From JASFUX01 sp050050115 (GTDB taxonomy: Bacteria; Pseudomonadota; Alphaproteobacteria; Caulobacterales; Maricaulaceae): 14,808 nt of DNA. Location: contig JASFUX010000063.1 of the NCBI GenBank assembly GCA_050050115.1, positions 1 through 14,808 of the forward strand, given 5' to 3'. The position numbers were made by a program, and so were the translations under genes. The notes beneath the pieces are model-generated. The model saw only the letters and a program-made list of their open reading frames with translations. It searched no databases and was not told the DNA's origin. Shown piece after piece: positions 1 through 8,477 of the stretch (the stretch's first letter is position 1; the number at the start of each line of letters is the position of its first letter).

Positions 1-724
1 CGAACTCGGCGAAATCCACCGCGCCGTCGCCGTCGGCGTCGAACCGGCCGAACTCTTCCTCGCGCATGGCGGCGAGGTGAGCCGTGACGTCGAACGAGGC
101 GCCGTCGCTCGTATCCAGCTCGACGTAGTCCTCGGTTTCGCCGTCCTCTTCGATGCGCACCCGCCGCACAACCCGGTACTCGTGAGCGCCGTCCGTCTCG
201 ACATCGACATCTTCGAGAAGCGCCATCGCTTCATCCCGATCAGGCGCGGCCGGGATCCACAGCTCGCCTTCGCCGACGACGACTTCGCCATCCGTTTCGG
301 TCCGTTCGACGGTGCGCACGACCATCATGCCGCCGCCCGGTCCAGGGGTTGGGGAATGGTCTGAGAACTCCTCGAAGGTCACACGACCGTCGCCATTTGC
401 GTCCATCCGCTCGAAGACGGCCTGCAAGTCGATTTCCGCGGTGCTTGGGCTCACGGCGATTGCGGTCAGGCCGATCGCGGCCGCACTGGCGGCCAGAGCG
501 CTGCGGCGAGCTGCGGGGGTGTTCAAGATCATGGCGATGCTCCTGTCGGACAAGGAAGATCGCCGGCGCGCCGCGCGCCTTAAATAGTCGTCGATCGCAT
601 CCCGAACCACGTCGCTCGCGGTGCGCCCTTCGGCGCGGGCCGCCTCGATGAAGGCGCGCTTGGTGTCGTGCGGCATGCGCACTTCAAGCGTGTCGGTCTT
701 CTTCTTGTGACGCGGCTTGAACAT
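1..724 (-). CDS. RHH domain - membrane segment - EF-hand protein (partial)
   Basis: The frame runs from ATG at 724 to the window edge with no stop, giving 241 visible codons; the C-terminus is missing. Residues 11-50 fit a ribbon-helix-helix fold: a basic N-terminus, a strand (TDTLEVRMP), helix 1 (HDTKRAFIEAARAEG) and helix 2 (RTASDVVRDAIDDYLRR). An Arg-rich stretch (51-55, 73-74) precedes a hydrophobic segment at about 75-92. Two canonical EF-hand loops follow: D108-N110-D112-T116-E119 and D229-D231-D233-D237-E240. EF-hands of this type bind calcium, and RHH domains usually bind DNA as dimers. By the positive-inside rule the RHH part would be cytoplasmic and the EF-hands periplasmic. A membrane-anchored Ca2+-responsive regulator is my inference. 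The start at 724 has only a weak ribosome site. A second start at 532 has a good one and would give a secreted EF-hand protein alone. Family unrecognised as a whole. Confidence 0.75.
   Translation of the reverse strand, partial: MFKPRHKKKTDTLEVRMPHDTKRAFIEAARAEGRTASDVVRDAIDDYLRRAARRRSSLSDRSIAMILNTPAARRSALAASAAAIGLTAIAVSPSTAEIDLQAVFERMDANGDGRVTFEEFSDHSPTPGPGGGMMVVRTVERTETDGEVVVGEGELWIPAAPDRDEAMALLEDVDVETDGAHEYRVVRRVRIEEDGETEDYVELDTSDGASFDVTAHLAAMREEEFGRFDADGDGAVDFAEF
530..544 (-). promoter_or_regulatory. Internal ribosome site and alternative start
   Basis: On the minus strand AGGAG (540-544) lies 7 bases before an in-frame ATG (530-532). The product from this ATG would start MILNTPAARR, followed by a hydrophobic stretch and an Ala-rich possible signal-peptidase site (STA|E), so it would look like a secreted EF-hand protein. 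This competes with, or adds to, the longer RHH-containing product from 724. The frame is continuous between the two starts. Confidence 0.45.
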
Positions 725-838
725 GGGTCGAGTTTAGAGGTTCGGATCGATTTCCAACAGGCGTTGCGGCGCCCGGCGAACCGAAGGATCGCAACGCCCG
801 CCGCCCGAGCGTGAGCGAAAGCTCGCCCGGGCAGAAGG

Positions 839-864
839 AAAAACGTGTCCGGACATGTCCGGAC
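839..864 (-). terminator. Probable intrinsic terminator of ssb
   Basis: Downstream of ssb on the minus strand, the perfect 18-base palindrome GTCCGGACATGTCCGGAC (847-864) can fold into a 7-bp GC-rich stem with a CATG loop. Three bases later comes a run of five T (839-843). A second possible hairpin lies just before it (864-875 pairing with 879-890, one G-T wobble). The palindrome could instead be, or also be, a protein-binding site. Confidence 0.5.
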
Positions 865-884
865 GGCGCCTGGACGCTGTCCGG
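846..884. repeat. Three TGTCCGG copies, two forming a palindrome
   Basis: TGTCCGG occurs at 846-852, 856-862 and 878-884. Starts are 10 and 22 bases apart, close to one and two helical turns. The first two copies form part of a perfect 18-base palindrome (847-864). The cluster lies between ssb and the RHH/EF-hand gene, about 120-160 bases upstream of that gene's ATG. RHH regulators often bind such phased repeats near their own genes, but here the function is unproven and part of it may simply be the ssb terminator. Confidence 0.4.
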
Positions 885-901
885 GCGCCGAAATGTCGGG
901 C

Positions 902-1381
902 CTAGAACGGGATTTCGTCGTCGAGCTCGAAGCTCTCCTTCGCGCCGCCGCGCGAGGGCGAGCCGCCTCCGCCGCCGCCAAACGATCCACCGCTCGAGTC
1001 GTCGGGACCGGAATAGCTGCTTTCCTCGCCCTTGGCCGAGAGGATCTGCAGATCGCCGCGGAACTTGCCGAGCACGATCTCGGTCGAGTAGCGATCTTGA
1101 CCGTCCTTGTCCTGCCACTTGCGGGTCTGCAGCTGGCCTTCGACGTAAATCCGCGTGCCCTTGCGCAGATAATTCTCCGCCACGCGCGCAAGGTTCTCGT
1201 TGAAGATCGCCACCGAGTGCCATTCGGTGCGGTCGCGCTTCTCGCCCGTCGCCTTGTCGCGCCACTGCTCCGACGTGGCGATCCGCAGGTTCACCACCGG
1301 GTCGCCCGAGGGCAGTTTCCGCACCTCAGGGTCGCGTCCGAGGTTTCCAATCAGCATCACCTTGTTCAATGAGCCGGCCAT
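902..1381 (-). CDS. ssb: Single-stranded DNA-binding protein
   Basis: A 159-residue protein of normal SSB length. The N-terminal OB-fold (about 5-110) contains the recognisable NKVMLIGNLGRDPEVR opening and the EWHSVAIFNENLARVAENYLRKG and YVEGQLQTRKW segments. A Gly/Ser-rich flexible linker (about 120-150) leads to the acidic tip DDEIPF, the motif that recruits partner proteins such as RecQ, PriA and Pol III chi in well-studied bacteria. SSB coats single-stranded DNA in replication, recombination and repair. The start at 1381 has a strong ribosome site AAAGGAGA (1387-1394) 5-6 bases upstream. A LexA box at 1452-1466 lies about 70 bases before the start, so SOS control is likely. uvrA lies in the opposite direction beyond one small gene. 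Confidence 0.97.
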   Translation of the reverse strand: MAGSLNKVMLIGNLGRDPEVRKLPSGDPVVNLRIATSEQWRDKATGEKRDRTEWHSVAIFNENLARVAENYLRKGTRIYVEGQLQTRKWQDKDGQDRYSTEIVLGKFRGDLQILSAKGEESSYSGPDDSSGGSFGGGGGGSPSRGGAKESFELDDEIPF

Positions 1382-1451
1382 CGCTGTCTCCTTTGCTCTG
1401 TCGTCGCTGCTCGTACTGCGCTGTCCGCGACGGCTCTTAGTCGGTTCTATT

Positions 1452-1466
1452 GTTCGCTTTTTGTTC
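1452..1466 (-). promoter_or_regulatory. LexA (SOS) box upstream of ssb
   Basis: GTTCGCTTTTTGTTC on the plus strand (GAAC-N7-GAAC read towards ssb) matches exactly the GTTC-N7-GTTC operator known for alphaproteobacterial LexA. It lies 71-85 bases before the ssb start. An additional GTTC at 1444-1447 has a 4-base spacing and does not fit the motif. Confidence 0.75.
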
Positions 1467-1515
1467 CATTCGTCAAGATGCGATCCTCAATAGCGCGACG
1501 CTTCTATCTTCAACG

Positions 1516-1549
1516 TCCAGTCTGCTCAGCCAAAACCTTGTGGACTGGA
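1516..1549 (-). terminator. Weak stem-loop after the GFA gene
   Basis: TCCAGTC (1516-1522) pairs with GACTGGA (1543-1549) around a 20-base loop, starting 4 bases past the stop of the GFA-family gene. The loop is long and no T-run follows, so a role as terminator is doubtful. Confidence 0.2.
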
Positions 1550-1553
1550 TCGC

Positions 1554-1910
1554 CTAAAGGCTCGCCCCGTCGATCGCTTTGATCTCCAGCGCGTTTGCAT
1601 CAACGCCTTCGAGACACCGCACGTTGATCGCCACCACCGGCCCGCTCGGCATCTCGCCTCGGCCGAAGGACTGCACCCCGCAGGTCTTGCAGAAGAGATG
1701 CTCGATCGTCTTCTTGTTGAAGCGATACTCCGTCTGCGCATCGTCTCCGGAGATCAACCGAAAACTGCTCGCCGGCGCAAACGCAAGGAGGAAACCCTTC
1801 CTACGGCAATGGCTGCAGTTGCACTGGTTGACGGTTTCCAGCGCGAGGTCGACCTCGTACTTCACTGCCCCGCAGTGACAGCCTCCTGTGTAGGTCTTGG
1901 TCTCCGTCAT
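1554..1910 (-). CDS. GFA (CENP-V) family zinc-binding protein
   Basis: A 118-residue protein with the cysteine layout of the GFA fold: C11-H-C13-G, C30-N-C32-S-H-C35, F-C74-K-T-C77-G, and a later C99 in the usual 'NVRCLEG' position. These cysteines bind structural and labile zinc. The family is named after glutathione-dependent formaldehyde-activating enzyme, but most members are uncharacterised and the formaldehyde role should not be transferred to this one. The start at 1910 is supported by AAGGAGG (1918-1924), spaced 6 bases. It lies between ssb and uvrA. The LexA box at 1962-1976 is only about 50 bases upstream of its start, so it may also respond to DNA damage, which is inference from position. 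Confidence 0.9.
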   Translation of the reverse strand: MTETKTYTGGCHCGAVKYEVDLALETVNQCNCSHCRRKGFLLAFAPASSFRLISGDDAQTEYRFNKKTIEHLFCKTCGVQSFGRGEMPSGPVVAINVRCLEGVDANALEIKAIDGASL

Positions 1911-1961
1911 GGCCGCCCCTCCTTGCGTTTCATTCCCAGCTTGATGTCAGCATCAAATCAT

Positions 1962-1976
1962 GTTCGCGTATTGTTC
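1962..1976. promoter_or_regulatory. LexA (SOS) box between the GFA gene and uvrA
   Basis: GTTCGCGTATTGTTC is an exact GTTC-N7-GTTC match. It lies 87-101 bases upstream of the chosen uvrA start and 52-66 bases upstream of the divergent GFA-family start, so one LexA dimer could act on both. The flanking 1940-1985 stretch is more AT-rich than its surroundings, as expected for a promoter region. Confidence 0.75.
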
Positions 1977-2062
1977 TCATGGGATTTAGCAAGGTCAAGC
2001 GCTATCTCCAAAGCTCGAACGCGGGGAACGGCGCAGCGACGCCATAGTTGGTCGAGGGACAC

Positions 2063-5091
<3,029 letters not shown>

Positions 5092-5095
<4 letters not shown>

Positions 5096-5196
5096 AGCAT
5101 CGCGCGAAAAAGTGGACGCCGGTTTTTCGCAAAAGCGATGCGACATCAAAGCCTAGATCGCCGAGTGCGATTCCGATTTCGTGCTCGGCGACCTAG
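5092..5196. repeat. Palindromic CTAG-bounded intergenic element
   Basis: A 105-base element between two convergent genes. Its first half is an inverted repeat: GCATCGC+GCGAAAAA (5097-5111) pairs with TTTTTCGC (5123-5130) and GCGATGC (5135-5141). The second half pairs CTAGATCGCCGAG (5153-5165) with CTCGGCGACCTAG (5184-5196), with one mismatch. CTAG occurs at 5092, 5153 and 5193, and the outer two contain the TAG stops of both flanking genes. The style (AGAGCAT...GAAAA-GTGG-CGGTTTTTCG...) resembles dispersed intergenic palindromes I know from alphaproteobacterial genomes; that is from memory, not a search. It could also work as a two-way terminator. Confidence 0.6.
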
Positions 5197-6269
5197 AAGA
5201 CCTTCGCCTCTTCGCCCTCCTCGACGACCGGCGGCCGGCGCAGGATCAGCCACAGCGTAACCCCGGAGAAGGCGGCGAACACCGCGAGCTGAACGAGGCC
5301 GGTCGCCACGCTCGCCTCGCCGTCGAGCGCGGTGGCTTCCTCGATGGTCTGCATCAGCACCTCGAGCGGACCGGCCTCGGGCGACTGGGCGGCCCCGCCC
5401 AAGAGGCCGATGACGACCGCGCTGGCGTTGAAGGCGCCGTGCGCGCCGCAGACGCCGATGATCGATCGGTCGTAGACGGCCCAAAGCGACATGAACAAGC
5501 CGACGCAGGTGATCGCCAGGATGGACGCAAAGCCGCCCGCGATCCCCGAGGCGAAGACATGGAAGTGGAACGAGCCGAAGAGGATCGTGTTGAGGACGAC
5601 GCCCATCGCCAAACCGCGCCGAGCGGCGATCGAGGACATCATCCAGCCGCGGAACGCGATCTCCTCGCATGAGCCTTGGATCAAGAAGAAGGTGACCGCG
5701 CACACGAAGACGAGGATCCAGGCCGGCGAAAGCAGTCGGCCAAGGTTGGGATCCTCGATCACGACTTCCGCCGGCGTTTCAACGAACGACCCGAAGATGC
5801 CGAGAAACACGACCGCGGCGACGCCCAGCGCAAAACCGAGCCCGTAGCGCCTGAGCGGATTCGGTCCGCGAAAGCCGGCCGAGGCGAGGCTGCGCCGCTC
5901 GAACCCTTTGATCCAGGCGATCACCATCAACGCCCAGACCGGGAATTGCACGATCGACGCCACCGCGATCAGGAGCAGCTCCAGATCGGGCGGCAAGGCC
6001 TCGGGCGTGATCGTCGCCGGATCGACGCCCCCGCTCACCATGTAGACGCCCATGACGACGCCCGCGACCAGGATCGCGGGCACGATCGACAGGATGTACA
6101 TGCCCGGCTGAACGAGGATGAACGAGGCCCAGACATAGGTCATCCGCGCGCCGGCCTTGATCGAACCAAACGGCCCGCGGCGCGCCGGCGACATTGGCGG
6201 CAGGCCGGGCGGGTCCTCCGGCCATGCGCTCTGTTGATCGGCAGGCGCGGGATTGTCCGTGTCAGCCAT
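5193..6269 (-). CDS. CPBP family intramembrane metalloprotease
   Basis: A multi-pass membrane protein of 358 residues from ATG 6269. It has the three motifs of the CPBP (Abi/CAAX-protease-like) family: E202-E203-x3-R207 in CEEIAFRGW, F231-GSF-H235, and H277-x3-N281 in GAHGAFN. In the Rce1 branch these Glu/His/Asn residues form the active site inside the membrane. An acidic, Pro-rich cytosolic N-terminus (1-30) precedes about eight hydrophobic segments. The ATG at 6275 is too close to the ribosome site AGGAG (6277-6281), whereas 6269 is 7 bases away, so the latter is chosen. The gene follows two tandem membrane paralogs on the same strand with a 140-base gap and may belong to their transcript. 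Its substrate is unknown; bacterial CPBP proteins are linked to peptide maturation, immunity to bacteriocins and signalling. Confidence 0.88.
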   Translation of the reverse strand: MADTDNPAPADQQSAWPEDPPGLPPMSPARRGPFGSIKAGARMTYVWASFILVQPGMYILSIVPAILVAGVVMGVYMVSGGVDPATITPEALPPDLELLLIAVASIVQFPVWALMVIAWIKGFERRSLASAGFRGPNPLRRYGLGFALGVAAVVFLGIFGSFVETPAEVVIEDPNLGRLLSPAWILVFVCAVTFFLIQGSCEEIAFRGWMMSSIAARRGLAMGVVLNTILFGSFHFHVFASGIAGGFASILAITCVGLFMSLWAVYDRSIIGVCGAHGAFNASAVVIGLLGGAAQSPEAGPLEVLMQTIEEATALDGEASVATGLVQLAVFAAFSGVTLWLILRRPPVVEEGEEAKVF

Positions 6270-6409
6270 GCTCATGCTCCTAGAGCCGCTTCATGCGGTT
6301 TTGCGCGGGTCCGCGCCGCGCTGCGACCTTGCCGCGACTCGCCGCTCAGCCGATCATATATGCCGTCAAAGAGTAAACGCCGCTTTTTCCTGACGACAAT
6401 TCGGCCGTC

Positions 6410-7348
6410 TCAGCTGAACGACTCCGCGACCGCTTGGCCCGAACTCCGGCCAAGCTTGAGATAGGCGTAGGCGCCCACGCCGCTAAAGGCCGCAGCGAGG
6501 CCGACATTCACGACGGAGCTCAACACCGTCGAAAGAATGTAGCCCGGCGACAGGAATACGCTGGCGGGATTGTCGATCCCCTCGGCCGCCGCGCGTCCTT
6601 CGAGCACCGCCGCCGCGCCGCCGGCGAGCACCGCGTTGAGCGCCGCAACCACGAGGAACGCGAGGATCGCAATGAAGAACAGCACGACGAAGGCGCCGAG
6701 AAGTCCCCACATATGGCCCCTCGTCATGGTCCACGACCCGAGGACGACGAACTTCTGCTCGCCGACGCTCGCCGGCGCCGCCGCGCAAAACCGCACGCTG
6801 ACGAGCGTAATGGCGAACGCCGCGCCGAAGAAGCCCAGAACGATGACGACCGCGCCCAGCGGTCCGGCGACCACCGAAAGCAGACCGCCGATCAAGCCGA
6901 TGACGATCGAAGCGGCGAACCACATCAGAAACAGGCCAAGCCCGATGACCAAGCCGACGACGAAAATCCGCAGCTCGTCCATGCCCAGCTGCATGCCCAG
7001 CACCCAGCCCCCGCGCTGCTCGAAGATCAGCGAACGCAGCACCGCGCCCTGGATGACGACGCTGACGGCGATGTTGAGGAGGAAAAAGCCGATCATGCTC
7101 GGCGAGGTGAGCAGCCCCAGATAGGCGTCGCGCAGCGTCTGCATCATGGCGTCGGGATCGCCGCCCGGAGCGCCCTCTTGAATTGCGTACATCGCACCAG
7201 TGAACGCGGCGAGTTCGGTCCAGGTGAGCTGCGTCATCACCAGGCTGAACACCGCCATGAGCAGCGAAAGCACGCCGATCAGGATCGGGTCCCGCTGAAA
7301 CAGGCGAAACCCGTAGAACATGGCGTCCGTGGCGTTGAATTGCGGCAT
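6410..7348 (-). CDS. Multi-pass membrane protein, tandem paralog A
   Basis: A 312-residue membrane protein of no family I can name. Hydrophobic segments lie at about 23-40, 85-103, 126-150, 150-183, 215-247 and 268-296. It is clearly paralogous to the gene just upstream (7386-8303). Both begin with a short F-x-A-x-x-A-x-FYGF-x-L-x-x-RDP stretch, carry RSL followed by GW-x-LG-x-x-LGMDE-x-R (about 114-127 here), then VGEQKFV (195-201) and SW-x-x-TRG (205-211), and end with GVGAYAYL and ESFS. The conserved polar blocks between membrane segments suggest a shared cytosolic surface. The start has GAGGAG (7353-7358) 4 bases upstream. The 37-base gap to the upstream paralog suggests co-transcription. 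Confidence 0.85.
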   Translation of the reverse strand: MPQFNATDAMFYGFRLFQRDPILIGVLSLLMAVFSLVMTQLTWTELAAFTGAMYAIQEGAPGGDPDAMMQTLRDAYLGLLTSPSMIGFFLLNIAVSVVIQGAVLRSLIFEQRGGWVLGMQLGMDELRIFVVGLVIGLGLFLMWFAASIVIGLIGGLLSVVAGPLGAVVIVLGFFGAAFAITLVSVRFCAAAPASVGEQKFVVLGSWTMTRGHMWGLLGAFVVLFFIAILAFLVVAALNAVLAGGAAAVLEGRAAAEGIDNPASVFLSPGYILSTVLSSVVNVGLAAAFSGVGAYAYLKLGRSSGQAVAESFS

Positions 7349-7385
7349 GAGGCTCCTCGCAAGATGTCCGAAGTTCGTATGCGGC

Positions 7386-8303
7386 TTAGCTGAAGACTTC
7401 GGCGCTGCCGCCTTCGGTCTGCTTCCAATCGAGATAACCGCGCGCGCCGACGCCGAGGAAGCCGCCCAGGAAGAAGGTGTAGACGACCCCGTAGATGACC
7501 GCGCCGACGATGACCAACGGCCCCAAGCTGATGTCCAGCATCGAGGGGTCGAACTCCTCGGGCGGCCCGAACTGGAAGAACGCAGCGCCCACGACCGCGA
7601 CGACCACGCCGGCGATTACCGTCTCGGCCACGAGCACGATCGCGTACAAGATCAGATAGGCGAGAAACAGCGTCCAAAACCGGCCTTTGGTGATCTTCCA
7701 GCTCTCGAAAATGACAAAGCGCTGTTCGCCCACGGTGGCCGGACCGGCGGCGCTCAAGCGGATAGCGAGCCATACGATCACGACGATCGCGCCAACCATG
7801 GCGACGAGCATCAGCACCCCCAGTCCCACCGCAGCCGCAGCCGACTCTCCGCCCGTCGCCGCCATGACGGCGGCGAACAAACCGACGACGACCGCGATCC
7901 CGATGTAAGGCAAAACCACAATAAAGAGGTAGCAGACGATAGTGACGAGAATGACCCGCACCTCGTCCATGCCGAGCTTGAGCCCGAGGAACCATCCTTT
8001 GGATTGTCCGTGTACAAGCGATCTCTGAACTGCTCCGAGAATGATCATGGCGACCGGAAGCGACAGCAAGAGCATCTGGCCGATCATGCCATAGAAGCCG
8101 AACACCGCGCCGAGTATCGCTTCTTCATCGTCGGGCGCGGTCATCATGAGGCCGAGGAAGTCCGCGTACGCCGGCAACAACACGAGCGCCAGATAGACGC
8201 CGATCAGCGCATACAGCAGCGTGATCCCGAGAAACGTCATCGGATCGCGCTTGATCAGCCCGAACCCGTAGAACGCCGCTTCGCCCGCGGAAAACTTGTT
8301 CAT
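7386..8303 (-). CDS. Multi-pass membrane protein, tandem paralog B
   Basis: A 305-residue membrane protein starting at ATG 8303, where GGGAGGG (8308-8314) lies 4 bases upstream. A longer frame to 8690 is open, but the extension would overlap trmFO antisense and does not look protein-like. Hydrophobic segments lie at about 24-52, 64-92, 117-145, 157-182, 210-242 and 258-286. It shares with paralog A the opening FYGF-x-L-x-x-RDP, RSL (94-96), GW-x-LG-x-x-LGMDE-x-R (103-116), VGEQRFV (191-197), SW-x-x-TKG (201-207), and the GVGARGYL...EVFS ending. It is probably the first gene of the minus-strand block reaching to 5193 and is divergent from trmFO. Function unknown; the pair may form a heteromer. 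Confidence 0.85.
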   Translation of the reverse strand: MNKFSAGEAAFYGFGLIKRDPMTFLGITLLYALIGVYLALVLLPAYADFLGLMMTAPDDEEAILGAVFGFYGMIGQMLLLSLPVAMIILGAVQRSLVHGQSKGWFLGLKLGMDEVRVILVTIVCYLFIVVLPYIGIAVVVGLFAAVMAATGGESAAAAVGLGVLMLVAMVGAIVVIVWLAIRLSAAGPATVGEQRFVIFESWKITKGRFWTLFLAYLILYAIVLVAETVIAGVVVAVVGAAFFQFGPPEEFDPSMLDISLGPLVIVGAVIYGVVYTFFLGGFLGVGARGYLDWKQTEGGSAEVFS

Positions 8304-8440
8304 CCGTCCCTCCCAGAGGCGCCCAGGCCCGACGTTTGGCGCCGGCTCTTTGGCTCGCCTTGCGCCACATGAGTCTAGCGGTTTGCCCCGCCTCCCGTCG
8401 ATCCCTTGCACAAATGCAGTCAAGGCGGCCGGCGCGCCCC

Positions 8441-8469
8441 TTGACGCTGACGCGTGCGCCTCCGATACC
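8441..8469 (+). promoter_or_regulatory. trmFO: Possible promoter of trmFO
   Basis: TTGACG (8441-8446), 17 bases, then GATACC (8464-8469). The -35 is a good match and the -10 poor (3 of 6). Transcription would begin at about 8475-8477, right at the ATG (8478), which has no visible ribosome site. This would make a leaderless or nearly leaderless mRNA. Confidence 0.35.
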
Positions 8470-8477
8470 CAGATTCC

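Noticed and set aside
845..1372. Plus-strand frame opposite ssb
   Set aside because: The minus-strand SSB with its DDEIPF tip is unmistakable; the opposite frame is a by-product of GC-rich codon use.
1444..1455. Second GTTC pair next to the ssb LexA box
   Set aside because: The spacer is 4 bases, not 7, so it does not fit the LexA motif; probably chance.
6434..7393. Plus-strand frame of 319 codons, very charged
   Set aside because: Antisense shadow of membrane paralog A for the same reason; no start signal or domain.
7320..8372. Plus-strand frame of 350 codons across the membrane paralogs
   Set aside because: It is extremely rich in Asp, His, Gln and Arg, the mirror image of hydrophobic codons. 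It is antisense to two paralogous membrane proteins that align to each other.
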